This document shows, piece by piece, positions 28,567-36,137 of a DNA stretch of 64,000 nt. Source of the stretch: Corynebacterium amycolatum (GTDB taxonomy: Bacteria; Actinomycetota; Actinomycetes; Mycobacteriales; Mycobacteriaceae); assembly GCF_016889425.1 (NCBI RefSeq), contig NZ_CP069513.1, forward strand, positions 62,001 to 126,000. The letters run 5' to 3'. A model generated the notes under the pieces. The model did no database searches, was not told the DNA's origin, and was given only the letters and a program-made list of their open reading frames with translations. The position numbers were made by a program, and so were the translations under genes. Positions within the stretch are counted from its first letter, which is position 1. Each line of letters begins with the position of its first letter.

Positions 28567-29724
28567 CTAGACATCCGTCGAAAAACGTACTCCGTGATCG
28601 GGGATCCGGACGCCCGGCCACACACGGATACCGTTGATCAATTCACAGCGCGCACCAACGACGGCACCCTCGCCGATAATGGCATCACTGATGACCGTCC
28701 GCGGGCCAATATCGGCGCCATCGGCAATCACAGAGCGCTCAATCACAGCACCGGCACCGATGCGTGCGCCGTCGAAGATCACCGATTGATCAATCCGAGC
28801 TCCCGCACCAATCTCCGCCCCACGGCCGACGACAGAGCCACCGTAGAGAAGAGCGCCGCCACCGACCGACGCAGATTCGTCGACAAGCGCTTCGCCGTGC
28901 TTACCCTCTAGAAGTGGTGACGGCGCGATACCGCGGACCAAATCGGAGGAGCCGCGGACGAAGTCACCCGGAGTCCCCATGTCACGCCAGTAGGCGTAAT
29001 CAACGTGACCGTAGACGTTCATACCGCGGTCGAGCAGCGCTGGGAAGATTTCACGCTCAACGCTAATAGGACGACCAGCCGGAATCGATTCGATAATCTC
29101 GCGGCGGAACACGTAGATACCGGCATTAATCTGATCGGTTGGCGGATCCTGGGTCTTCTCCAGAAACTCCAGGACGCGCCCATCCTCATCGGTCGGAACA
29201 CAGCCGAACGCGCGTGGATCCGGCACACGTACGAGGTGCATCGTGACGTCCGCGTCCTTCTCCGCGTGAGTACCCAACACCGCGCGCAAGTCGGTGCCGC
29301 CGAGGACATCGCCGTTGAAAATCATCGCGGTGTCATAGCGCAGCTTGTCGAGGACGTTTCGGATACCGCCACCGGTCCCCAGCGGCTCAGCCTCAAAGAC
29401 ATATTCAATTTCGAGACCCAAATCCGAACCGTCGCCGAAGTGTTCTTCAAATACTTCAGCACGGTAGGAGGTGCCCAATATCACGTGCTTCATACCTGCT
29501 GCACGAATGCGGCCAAGCAGATGCTCCAGGAATGGATGTCCTGCCGTGGGCAGCATCGGCTTCGGCGTATTCACAGTAAGGGGACGCAAACGCGTACCTT
29601 GCCCGCCGACCAGAATGACAGCGTCAGTCTGTTCAGCCAACGTGGCTCCCGCCTGCTGTGCAGCATCCGCTCCCGGCTGGAAAGCGGAGCCATGCCCAGC
29701 ACTCGGACGAACTTCGGTAGTCAT
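28567..29724 (-). CDS. manC: Mannose-1-phosphate guanylyltransferase (GDP-mannose pyrophosphorylase)
   Basis: Makes GDP-mannose from mannose-1-phosphate and GTP; 385 residues. The nucleotidyltransferase signature is VGGQGTRLRPLTVNTPKPML, followed by FNGDVLGGTDL and a C-terminal left-handed beta-helix built of hexapeptides (IGAGARIDQSVIFDG and similar). It corresponds to Rv3264c and lies downstream of wbbL and rmlD. The family also includes glucose-1-phosphate thymidylyltransferases, but the combination with the mannose genes favours GDP-mannose. Confidence 0.9.
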   Translation of the reverse strand: MTTEVRPSAGHGSAFQPGADAAQQAGATLAEQTDAVILVGGQGTRLRPLTVNTPKPMLPTAGHPFLEHLLGRIRAAGMKHVILGTSYRAEVFEEHFGDGSDLGLEIEYVFEAEPLGTGGGIRNVLDKLRYDTAMIFNGDVLGGTDLRAVLGTHAEKDADVTMHLVRVPDPRAFGCVPTDEDGRVLEFLEKTQDPPTDQINAGIYVFRREIIESIPAGRPISVEREIFPALLDRGMNVYGHVDYAYWRDMGTPGDFVRGSSDLVRGIAPSPLLEGKHGEALVDESASVGGGALLYGGSVVGRGAEIGAGARIDQSVIFDGARIGAGAVIERSVIADGADIGPRTVISDAIIGEGAVVGARCELINGIRVWPGVRIPDHGVRFSTDV

Positions 29725-29765
29725 GAAATCGGTAACTTTCTTCGATGGATCATTCCAACAGTCAA

Positions 29766-30689
29766 TTAATTCCTACGCTTTTTGACCGCGATTATGACTT
29801 TGCCACGCAGGAACAGCCCCAAACGCAATGCCAGTCGCACAGGTGCCAACGCCGGCCCCGGCAGGCGATCTGACATAAAGCGGTAGGCCGACTCGTGATG
29901 GGCCTTTACGGTAATTTCTGGGTGCTTACTGGCAGAATGCCCCTGCGCGTGACGAATCTCTGCACGAGGACAGAAAATATTCCTCCAACCAGCCTTGCCC
30001 AGTCGGTCGCCCAAATCCACGTCCTCCATGTACATGAAGTAGCGGGTATCAAAGCCATCAATCTGGTCGAACGCATCCCATCGCAGCAGCAGGCATGCGC
30101 CCGACAACCAGCCGGCCGGTCGCTCGCGATCCATATCCGCGTCATCCCGGTAGCGCCGTGAGAAAGGGTTAGTAGGCCAGATATCGGCGAGCAGCGCGTG
30201 TCCGATACCACTGACAAGCTCAGGAACCGCGCGTGCCGACGGGTACACGCTGCCATCCGCCTCGCGAATCAGCGGACCAATAGCTCCGGCTTTGGGATTG
30301 CGCTGCGCGCATTCCAACAGAACATCGATTGCGCCAGGGGCAAACACCACGTCAGGGTTGACCAGCATGACGTAATCAGGATTAATCTCACCGGCACGGC
30401 GAGCCCGTCCCAGCTCCGCAATGCCACGGTTGGCGGCCGCGCCATAGCCAATGTTGCCGCCGGTGCGCAGAAGCTGAACATCCGCTCCGGTCTCCTTGGC
30501 CCGAGCTTCTTCCTTCTCCACGGAACCATCCGTCGAGCCGTTGTCGGCCATGATCAGACGCGTGGAGGCACTGGCGGCGGGGCCCAGCGAATCCACCAGC
30601 TTGCTCAGGTGCTCACCGGGCGAAAAGGTCACGGTGACCACACCGAGCGGAAGCTGTGAGGATTGCGGGGAATTCGAGGTTGCATTCAC
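29766..30689 (-). CDS. wbbL: Rhamnosyltransferase WbbL (GT2)
   Basis: Family 2 glycosyltransferase, 307 residues, that adds rhamnose to GlcNAc-PP-decaprenol and so builds the linker joining arabinogalactan to peptidoglycan. The GT-A features are GVVTVTFSPGEHL, LIMADNGSTDGS, the metal-binding region LVNPDVVFAPGAID and the acceptor-side MYMEDVDLGDRLGKAGW. The start is GTG 30689, 11 bases after the rmlD stop; a longer frame to 30734 would overlap rmlD. It corresponds to Rv3265c. Confidence 0.92.
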   Translation of the reverse strand: MNATSNSPQSSQLPLGVVTVTFSPGEHLSKLVDSLGPAASASTRLIMADNGSTDGSVEKEEARAKETGADVQLLRTGGNIGYGAAANRGIAELGRARRAGEINPDYVMLVNPDVVFAPGAIDVLLECAQRNPKAGAIGPLIREADGSVYPSARAVPELVSGIGHALLADIWPTNPFSRRYRDDADMDRERPAGWLSGACLLLRWDAFDQIDGFDTRYFMYMEDVDLGDRLGKAGWRNIFCPRAEIRHAQGHSASKHPEITVKAHHESAYRFMSDRLPGPALAPVRLALRLGLFLRGKVIIAVKKRRN

Positions 30690-30700
30690 AAACCTAGACC

Positions 30701-31675
30701 CTAGGTCAGGACTGCACGCAAAGTGTCCTGCCACTCCGGAAGCGAATGTAGACCTACCTCACTCCATGCGGAACCATCCAACACGGACCAGGCCGGACGC
30801 ACGGCCGGACGAGGGAACTCACTGCTGGTACACGCCACCACACGCTGTGGATCGTGACCGGTGAGCCGAAACACTTCGCGAGCCACCTCGAACCATGTTG
30901 ACTCACCGCTGCCCGTGACATGGAAGGTGCCGGTCGGTGCGCTGCTCGGTTTGGACAACACGCGATCGGACAACTCCCAGATAGCTCCGGCGAGGTCACC
31001 AACAAAGGTGGGGTTGCCGTGCTGATCGTCAACGACCTTAATAATTGCCGGATTGCCCTTGTCATCAGTCGCCGTCTCCGCCAGACGCATCATCGTGGAG
31101 ACGAAGTCCTTGGCCTCTGGCTGTGTGGGCCCCGACCAGACCCACGCCGTACGCAAAATAGCGGAACGCGCGCCCGAATCACGCACATTGTTCTCCCCCA
31201 CTAACTTGGTACGTCCGTACATAGTCTGAGGCGCGGTGAAATCATCAACTCGCAGCGCTCGGCGCTGCCCCGTCATCTCATCGATTGCTACATCACCGAA
31301 GACATAGTCGGTGGAGATATGAATGAGATACGCGTCTTCCTTTTTCGCCCGAGCCGCCAAGTACTTCGGTCCGAGTGCATTGATTAGATGTGCCGAACCG
31401 GGATCGGATTCTGCACCATCGACATCGGTCGCCGCTGCCGCGTTAATGATGATGTCGACGTCGTCAAGCAGAGGCGATGTCTCCACAGCATCCGAATCAG
31501 TGATATCCAACTGTGCCCGAGTGAGAGGGCGCACCTCAACATCGGCGGCGAAAGAATCACGCTGAAGCGCAGTACCCAGCTGTCCAGCCGCACCAGTTAT
31601 GGCAATAATGGGACGCCGCGAGTTGCTGTGGGTTGGTCCATGAGTGGCGAAATGCGAGACTGATATTTCAGACAT
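30701..31675 (-). CDS. rmlD: dTDP-4-dehydrorhamnose reductase
   Basis: Last step of dTDP-rhamnose synthesis, supplying WbbL; 324 residues. The NAD(P)-binding loop is ITGAAGQLGTAL, the conserved STDYVFGD follows, and the catalytic Tyr/Lys are in MYGRTKLVGE. The ATG at 31675 (MSEISVSHF) is preferred. A longer frame to 31765 would translate a tandem DNA repeat into HLNTVSIRIR-type peptide repeats, which is not expected in this enzyme. It corresponds to Rv3266c. Confidence 0.92.
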   Translation of the reverse strand: MSEISVSHFATHGPTHSNSRRPIIAITGAAGQLGTALQRDSFAADVEVRPLTRAQLDITDSDAVETSPLLDDVDIIINAAAATDVDGAESDPGSAHLINALGPKYLAARAKKEDAYLIHISTDYVFGDVAIDEMTGQRRALRVDDFTAPQTMYGRTKLVGENNVRDSGARSAILRTAWVWSGPTQPEAKDFVSTMMRLAETATDDKGNPAIIKVVDDQHGNPTFVGDLAGAIWELSDRVLSKPSSAPTGTFHVTGSGESTWFEVAREVFRLTGHDPQRVVACTSSEFPRPAVRPAWSVLDGSAWSEVGLHSLPEWQDTLRAVLT

Positions 31676-31691
31676 ATTCTTCTTTATCACT

Positions 31692-31705
31692 ATCGTAGAT
31701 ACGAT
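31692..31705. promoter_or_regulatory. Palindrome ATCGTA-GA-TACGAT upstream of rmlD
   Basis: Perfect six-base arms with a two-base spacer lie 17 bases upstream of the rmlD start and touch the first unit of the tandem repeat. This is a plausible operator; no regulator can be assigned. Confidence 0.4.
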
Positions 31706-31768
31706 TGACACTGTGTTGAGGTGTAACCGGATACGGATTGACACTGTGTTGAGGTGCAACCGCACACG
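31703..31768. repeat. Two tandem 33-bp units between rmlD and the LCP gene
   Basis: The unit beginning GATTGACACTGTGTTGAGGT occurs at 31703 and again 33 bases later at 31736, with only a few differences (T/C in the following GTGYAACCG). Each unit starts with a TTGACA-like hexamer in the direction of the LCP gene. The repeat lies in the divergent promoter region, 215 bases long between the two chosen starts. Confidence 0.75.
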
Positions 31769-31891
31769 GTTGGACGGCTAAGGTTTATGTAGTTTCCGCA
31801 GCTGCTTACTGCCCTCCACGATGTGTGGAATGCCCACGCAGACATGCAGCACAAATTATATTTTCGAAAACGGTTTAAGAGGAGCCCCGGT

Positions 31892-33478
31892 TTGAGCAGC
31901 CACACGCCACGCGCGCGTCACGCACGCGATATTCAAGCGCCACCGTCCTCTGCAGAGAGTACCGCCCAAGCTTGGCCGCCGATGCTGCGCAATGCGCTTG
32001 TACTGCTCTCGGCCATTATCCTGGTTATTTCCGCAGTTGGCTGGTGGACACTCGGTAGGACCACCGACAACTTGGGTTCGGGTGGCGACTTCGGCCTGGG
32101 CAGTGAGAAGGACGGTGCAACCGATATTCTGCTCGTCGGCTCAGACTCCCGCACCGATGCCCAGGGCAACCCGCTGACTCCGGAAGAAATTGAGCTTCTG
32201 CGTGCCGGCGACGAAGAAGCCACGAATACAGACACGATTATTGTGATTCGTGTTCCTGCCGATGGCTCTTCCGCGACGGCGATTTCCATTCCGCGCGATA
32301 CCTATGTCCACACCAATCGCCTAGGCAACACAAAGATTAATGGTGTCTACGGCAATACAAAGCAGATGGTGGAAGAGGAACTCGCAGGAAGCGGGGCTTC
32401 GCCGGATGAGATTGAGCGTCGCTCGACTGAGGCCGGACGTAGAGCTCTGATTGAAACCATTAGCGACCTCAGCGGTATCACCGTTGACCACTACGCAGAA
32501 GTTGGCCTGCTCGGCTTTGTCCTGCTCACCGATGCCATCGGTGGTGTCGATGTATGTCTGAATGAGGCTGTTTACGACGAGTTCTCTGGTGCGGACTTCC
32601 CGGCGGGCTCACAGACGTTGATGGGTGCCGACGCGCTCTCATTCGTCCGCCAGCGCCACGGTCTGCCCCGCGGTGACCTCGACCGAATTACTCGCCAGCA
32701 GGTCTTCATGGCCTCGTTCACCAATAAGCTGCTCGGCGCTGGCACACTGTCCAATCCCGCGAAGCTGTCTGAACTGGGCAACGCTGTCCAGCGCTCGGTG
32801 GTGCTCGACGACAACTGGGATGTCACCGGATTTGCTACCCAGATGCAGGGCCTCAGTGGTGGCAACGTGAAGTTTGAAACGATCCCGGTGACCTCGATTG
32901 ACGGTGTCGGCGACTATGGCGAGTCGGTGGTCACAATCGATAAGGGCCAAGTCCACCAGTACTTCGAGACCCTGCTGGGCACCAAGGAAGAAGAAGCTCC
33001 GACGAAGGAAGAAGACGATAAGAAGGCTGACCCCAACGCGGCTGAAACTACAGTCAGCGTTTACAACGCCACAGGCATTGAAGGTTTGGCCAGCGGCGTC
33101 TCAGGTTTCTTAACGGAAAAGGGCTACACCCAGGGAGAGGTCGGCAACGCTGAGTTCGCCGGCGTTGCCTCCAGCCAGATCAATGCGGCTGACCCAGAGG
33201 ATCCGGCAGCTCAGGCCATTTCTGAAGCACTCGGTGGCGTACCGATTGTCCACGATCCATACCTCGATCCGCACCACATCTCAGTGACGATTGCCGGTGA
33301 CTACGACGGCCCAGGATTGACATCAGAGGGAATGGACACTGATTCGGGCGAGAGTGCCGAACCCGCACCTGACGTCGAAGATGGTTCCAATGGCGACATC
33401 ATCGGCCAAGAGGGCGGCGAAATTCCGCAGGAAGATCGCCCCGCTATCGACGCCGCTGGCGTGACCTGCGTGAACTAG
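31892..33478 (+). CDS. LytR-CpsA-Psr (LCP) family cell-wall ligase
   Basis: Membrane-anchored phosphotransferase of 528 residues that joins arabinogalactan to peptidoglycan. One transmembrane helix (about residues 30-52) precedes the LCP domain: DILLVGSDSRTD, IPRDTYVH, the hydrophobic-pocket segment HYAEVGLLGFVLLTDAIGGV, and QRHGLPRGDLDRITRQQ with the catalytic arginines. A LytR_C domain (TTVSVYNATGIEGLASGV) and an acidic tail follow. The start is TTG 31892, with GAGGAG seven bases before it. It corresponds to Rv3267. Its stop overlaps the hypC1 stop. Confidence 0.92.
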   Translation: MSSHTPRARHARDIQAPPSSAESTAQAWPPMLRNALVLLSAIILVISAVGWWTLGRTTDNLGSGGDFGLGSEKDGATDILLVGSDSRTDAQGNPLTPEEIELLRAGDEEATNTDTIIVIRVPADGSSATAISIPRDTYVHTNRLGNTKINGVYGNTKQMVEEELAGSGASPDEIERRSTEAGRRALIETISDLSGITVDHYAEVGLLGFVLLTDAIGGVDVCLNEAVYDEFSGADFPAGSQTLMGADALSFVRQRHGLPRGDLDRITRQQVFMASFTNKLLGAGTLSNPAKLSELGNAVQRSVVLDDNWDVTGFATQMQGLSGGNVKFETIPVTSIDGVGDYGESVVTIDKGQVHQYFETLLGTKEEEAPTKEEDDKKADPNAAETTVSVYNATGIEGLASGVSGFLTEKGYTQGEVGNAEFAGVASSQINAADPEDPAAQAISEALGGVPIVHDPYLDPHHISVTIAGDYDGPGLTSEGMDTDSGESAEPAPDVEDGSNGDIIGQEGGEIPQEDRPAIDAAGVTCVN

Positions 33479-33735
33479 GTCCGTCTCTTCGGGGAGACCT
33501 CAGCGACATGTTCGATGAGGTTATATTCCTCAATTGCGGCTAAGGAGTCCTTGGCCTCCTGTTCGTCCAGCACGTTCATGATGAACCCGTTCTGGACGAA
33601 CACCCAATCACCTACCACCAGCTCAGGCACGTACATTGCCGAGCATTGCCGCTTCTGCCCCGCCATATCCACCATCGCCATCGGCAGTGGACCATCGGCG
33701 ATTGCCAAAACCTTGGCAGGAATTCCAAGACACAT
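33475..33735 (-). CDS. hypC: HypC/HupF-family hydrogenase maturation chaperone (copy 1)
   Basis: An 86-residue chaperone that carries the iron-cyanide-CO unit to the large subunit. It starts MCLGIPAKV with the essential Cys2 and contains VGDWVFVQNGFIMNVLDEQEA. It begins five bases after the stop of the orphan large-subunit homologue, so the pair is coupled. A second HypC lies at 45605. The arrangement is like the HupF/HupK pair of rhizobial hydrogenase clusters, so this copy may serve the orphan protein or protect the subunit under oxygen. Confidence 0.93.
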   Translation of the reverse strand: MCLGIPAKVLAIADGPLPMAMVDMAGQKRQCSAMYVPELVVGDWVFVQNGFIMNVLDEQEAKDSLAAIEEYNLIEHVAEVSPKRRT

Positions 33736-33739
33736 CGTG

Positions 33740-35095
33740 TTACTTCGTCCTCTCCACTACGGTCGGGGCATCCGCCGAACTACGGCTATCCGTTGTCATA
33801 TTGTCCGCAGGTGCACCGGCATGTTCCTGCATCTTGAATGTCATCACTCCCGCAGGTGCCGAGCTACACGGTAAGCACGGATCAGCGGCCCAGATGGACT
33901 TCTCGACCCCCGCAGTCTCCCCGCCACCGCACATCTGCGCGGTGAGCATACGCGTCAGCCAGAGTTCATTCTGCGCAGTTGGCGTCATAATCTGACAATC
34001 CGTGATGATGCCGTCAGCCCCTGCCGTATAGCGATGTACTAACAGCCCACGCGGACCGTCAATAATCCCGACACCACTGCGATGCCCTTCAAAGTCAGCG
34101 CTCTCAATCGCTGTCGCGGCATTCGGATCGCACACATGCTCGCCGAGCAGTTCCCCGTCGGCAAGCACCCGCCTCGCCCAAGCCGCGGTGTCGGCGAGAA
34201 GCTGGCGTTGGGCGTCGCGTGGGCTCACCCCACGCTTATCGACGACAACCTGCCTGGAGACCGGCCCCACCCGGTAGAAATCGGCCCGATGACCTTCACA
34301 GCCATGTTTGCCCAGCTGCTTCGAGGCATCAAACACCGGTCTGGGAGCGGCATCGCCCGGACGGGATTCACGAACACGTGTGGGCCAATCAGCAGCCGGG
34401 AAAATCTCCGCCGCGGTATCGGTGTCATGCCGCGCGACTGCCAGGTAATTTCCCAGCGGCGCAAGCTCACCGTCGGCATCGACAACTGCCACATCGAGGC
34501 CGTCAAAAGTATCTGTCCAAGCATCAGGAGCATCGGGAGTGGGAAGAAGCTCCACTTCCTTGATTACCGCCGTCTCAGCCAGTACCTCCAGAGCAGTTTC
34601 TGCCTCAGAAACCAGCGTCTTATCCACTGTCGCGCGCACACCGCCGGGGACGGCGACATCCGGGAAGTGCGACGGTGCCCCCGCTGCACGCATCAGAGCT
34701 TTTCCGGCACGCTTCATTGCCCGCGCCCCCTCGCGGTCGACGGCCACAAATTTGGTCGCTAGATTATCCAAGGTCGACCCGGCCGCCAGCAGCTCTCGAA
34801 TCAACTGTGCGGTTCGAGGAATGTCGGAGATCCCGTAGAGGTCCTCTACCGCCCGCACGCCTGCAAGATGATGCACAACCGGGCACAGGCCACACAGCCT
34901 CTTGGTGATATCTGGTACAGCCAGCGCCTGCTTGCCCACGAGCATCCCGTCGATACGCGGTAGCCCTGAAAGGTCGAAGGCCACCTGTGTGATGGCGCCG
35001 TTGTCATCGCGATAGACATCCAGTCGTGCCTCGAATGGGTCAACAAGCTCATCGAGCTGGATGTGCTGGGTAACCGGAACGGATTTGGATGACAT
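33740..35095 (-). CDS. Orphan [NiFe]-hydrogenase large-subunit homologue (HupK/HoxV-like or group 3-like)
   Basis: A 451-residue homologue of the nickel-binding subunit without an adjacent small subunit. The L1 motif is RLCGLCPVVHHLAG (Cys68, Cys71) and the L2 motif DPCLPCSSAPAG (Cys407, Cys410). All four nickel-ligand cysteines are therefore present, but the His of the standard DPCxxCxxH is Ala. A 40-residue Ser/Asp-rich tail follows. It may be a scaffold for cofactor assembly, a hydrogen sensor-like protein or a subunit of another enzyme. Start chosen at ATG 35095; an upstream frame to 35209 would overlap the divergent hypA. Confidence 0.8.
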   Translation of the reverse strand: MSSKSVPVTQHIQLDELVDPFEARLDVYRDDNGAITQVAFDLSGLPRIDGMLVGKQALAVPDITKRLCGLCPVVHHLAGVRAVEDLYGISDIPRTAQLIRELLAAGSTLDNLATKFVAVDREGARAMKRAGKALMRAAGAPSHFPDVAVPGGVRATVDKTLVSEAETALEVLAETAVIKEVELLPTPDAPDAWTDTFDGLDVAVVDADGELAPLGNYLAVARHDTDTAAEIFPAADWPTRVRESRPGDAAPRPVFDASKQLGKHGCEGHRADFYRVGPVSRQVVVDKRGVSPRDAQRQLLADTAAWARRVLADGELLGEHVCDPNAATAIESADFEGHRSGVGIIDGPRGLLVHRYTAGADGIITDCQIMTPTAQNELWLTRMLTAQMCGGGETAGVEKSIWAADPCLPCSSAPAGVMTFKMQEHAGAPADNMTTDSRSSADAPTVVERTK

Positions 35096-35131
35096 GGTCC
35101 GCCTGCGCCTCCTTTGCGCTGAGTGCTTCGC

Positions 35132-35137
35132 CATAAT
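35132..35137 (+). promoter_or_regulatory. Candidate -10 for a leaderless hypA1 transcript
   Basis: CATAAT ends seven bases before the GTG at 35145 that gives the canonical Met-His-Glu start of HypA. No ribosome binding site precedes that GTG, so a leaderless mRNA is plausible. The -35 is weak. Confidence 0.35.
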
Positions 35138-35144
35138 GGTATCT

Positions 35145-35495
35145 GTGCATGAGCTTGGATTGTTGACCAGCGTGGTGGAAAAGATTGCCGAGGTCTGCCC
35201 GGGACGCACCGTGACAAAGGTGTCAATGCGTGTGGGCGACCGCTCCGGAGTCGTCTACGATTCCCTCATCGCCGCGTGGCCCGTGGCCAGTGCCGCGACG
35301 CAGTGTGAGGGCGCCGAGTTAGACGCCGAGCTCATTGTGTCGACGGTCTACTGTCCCACCTGCGAGGCCGAGCATGAAATCGATGAATTCTATGCTCTAA
35401 CCTGCCCCGTCTGCGGCACTCCAACTGCGGATCTACGGCACGGTCGCGAGTTTGAAATCTCCAGTATTGAGGTCAACGCTGAGGGCGAGAGTTAG
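35145..35495 (+). CDS. hypA: Hydrogenase nickel incorporation protein HypA (copy 1)
   Basis: A 116-residue nickel metallochaperone. The start is set at GTG 35145 so that the nickel-binding His follows the initiator (M-H-E-L). An in-frame ATG at 35136 would add three residues. The zinc site has both pairs: CPTC and CPVC (in STVYCPTCEAEHEIDEF and LTCPVCGTP). It is transcribed opposite to the surrounding structural genes and its stop overlaps the protease stop. Confidence 0.93.
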   Translation: MHELGLLTSVVEKIAEVCPGRTVTKVSMRVGDRSGVVYDSLIAAWPVASAATQCEGAELDAELIVSTVYCPTCEAEHEIDEFYALTCPVCGTPTADLRHGREFEISSIEVNAEGES

Positions 35496-36130
35496 ACGCC
35501 GCTGTCGTGCTCGTCGGCAAGCCAGCTGTCGATGAGCTCGCGCGCAACCTCAGTCGCTTCCTCAATGCCGACAAGTGCCGTGTCACTGAGCCCCACCACC
35601 ATGTCAGCCGACTCGTAGACCACTCCCACCACACCGACGCGCGCAGGCTCCTGCCCCAACAGGCGCGCCGCGGTGAGCAAATCCAACAAGCCGACCTGGT
35701 GCGCGGACAGCTTTGCCGCCAATAGTCGAGGAATCTGGTCACCGACGAGCTTAACGACGGTACCGGGATCCCCCGGACCAGCGAGAGCATCGAGCAACAA
35801 TAAGTTCTTGGCCTCCTGCACGATGGGCAGCAACTCCATACCGCAGGTGCCGCCATCGATGTAGGCAACCGCACCCGTCCATTCGTCCCCCCGCCCGGCG
35901 ATGTTCGCAGGATCATCGAGATTAGAGGGCGACCAGACCAAATGCGCAGAATCTCCGGCCTGAGTTGTCTGCCTCATGCCTGCAGATTCCAGTTCCGGGG
36001 CGAGGCGCCTCAGCAGTTCGAGACCAATGCCGTCGTCGCCCATGACGGGGTTGCCGATGCCAAGAACCGTCACCAACGGGGTTCCAGTATCGGCGCCGGT
36101 GGCTGCGTCAGACGTCTTATCGTTACCCAA
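35492..36130 (-). CDS. Hydrogenase maturation protease (HyaD/HupD type)
   Basis: Endopeptidase of 212 residues that removes the C-terminal peptide of the large subunit after nickel insertion. The family opening is VTVLGIGNPVMGDDGIGLELLR, with the first nickel-sensing acidic residue in GDD/GIG. Another acidic residue lies in LLLLDALAG and the conserved His in LSAHQVGLLDLL. The start is TTG 36130, seven bases after the cytochrome b stop and preceded by AGGAG. A longer GTG frame to 36199 would overlap that gene. Confidence 0.9.
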   Translation of the reverse strand: MGNDKTSDAATGADTGTPLVTVLGIGNPVMGDDGIGLELLRRLAPELESAGMRQTTQAGDSAHLVWSPSNLDDPANIAGRGDEWTGAVAYIDGGTCGMELLPIVQEAKNLLLLDALAGPGDPGTVVKLVGDQIPRLLAAKLSAHQVGLLDLLTAARLLGQEPARVGVVGVVYESADMVVGLSDTALVGIEEATEVARELIDSWLADEHDSGV

Positions 36131-36137
36131 TGATCTC

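Noticed and set aside
31676..31765. N-terminal extension of RmlD with peptide repeats
   Set aside because: It would translate the 33-bp DNA repeat; the enzyme's normal start is at 31675 and the repeat lies in the promoter region.
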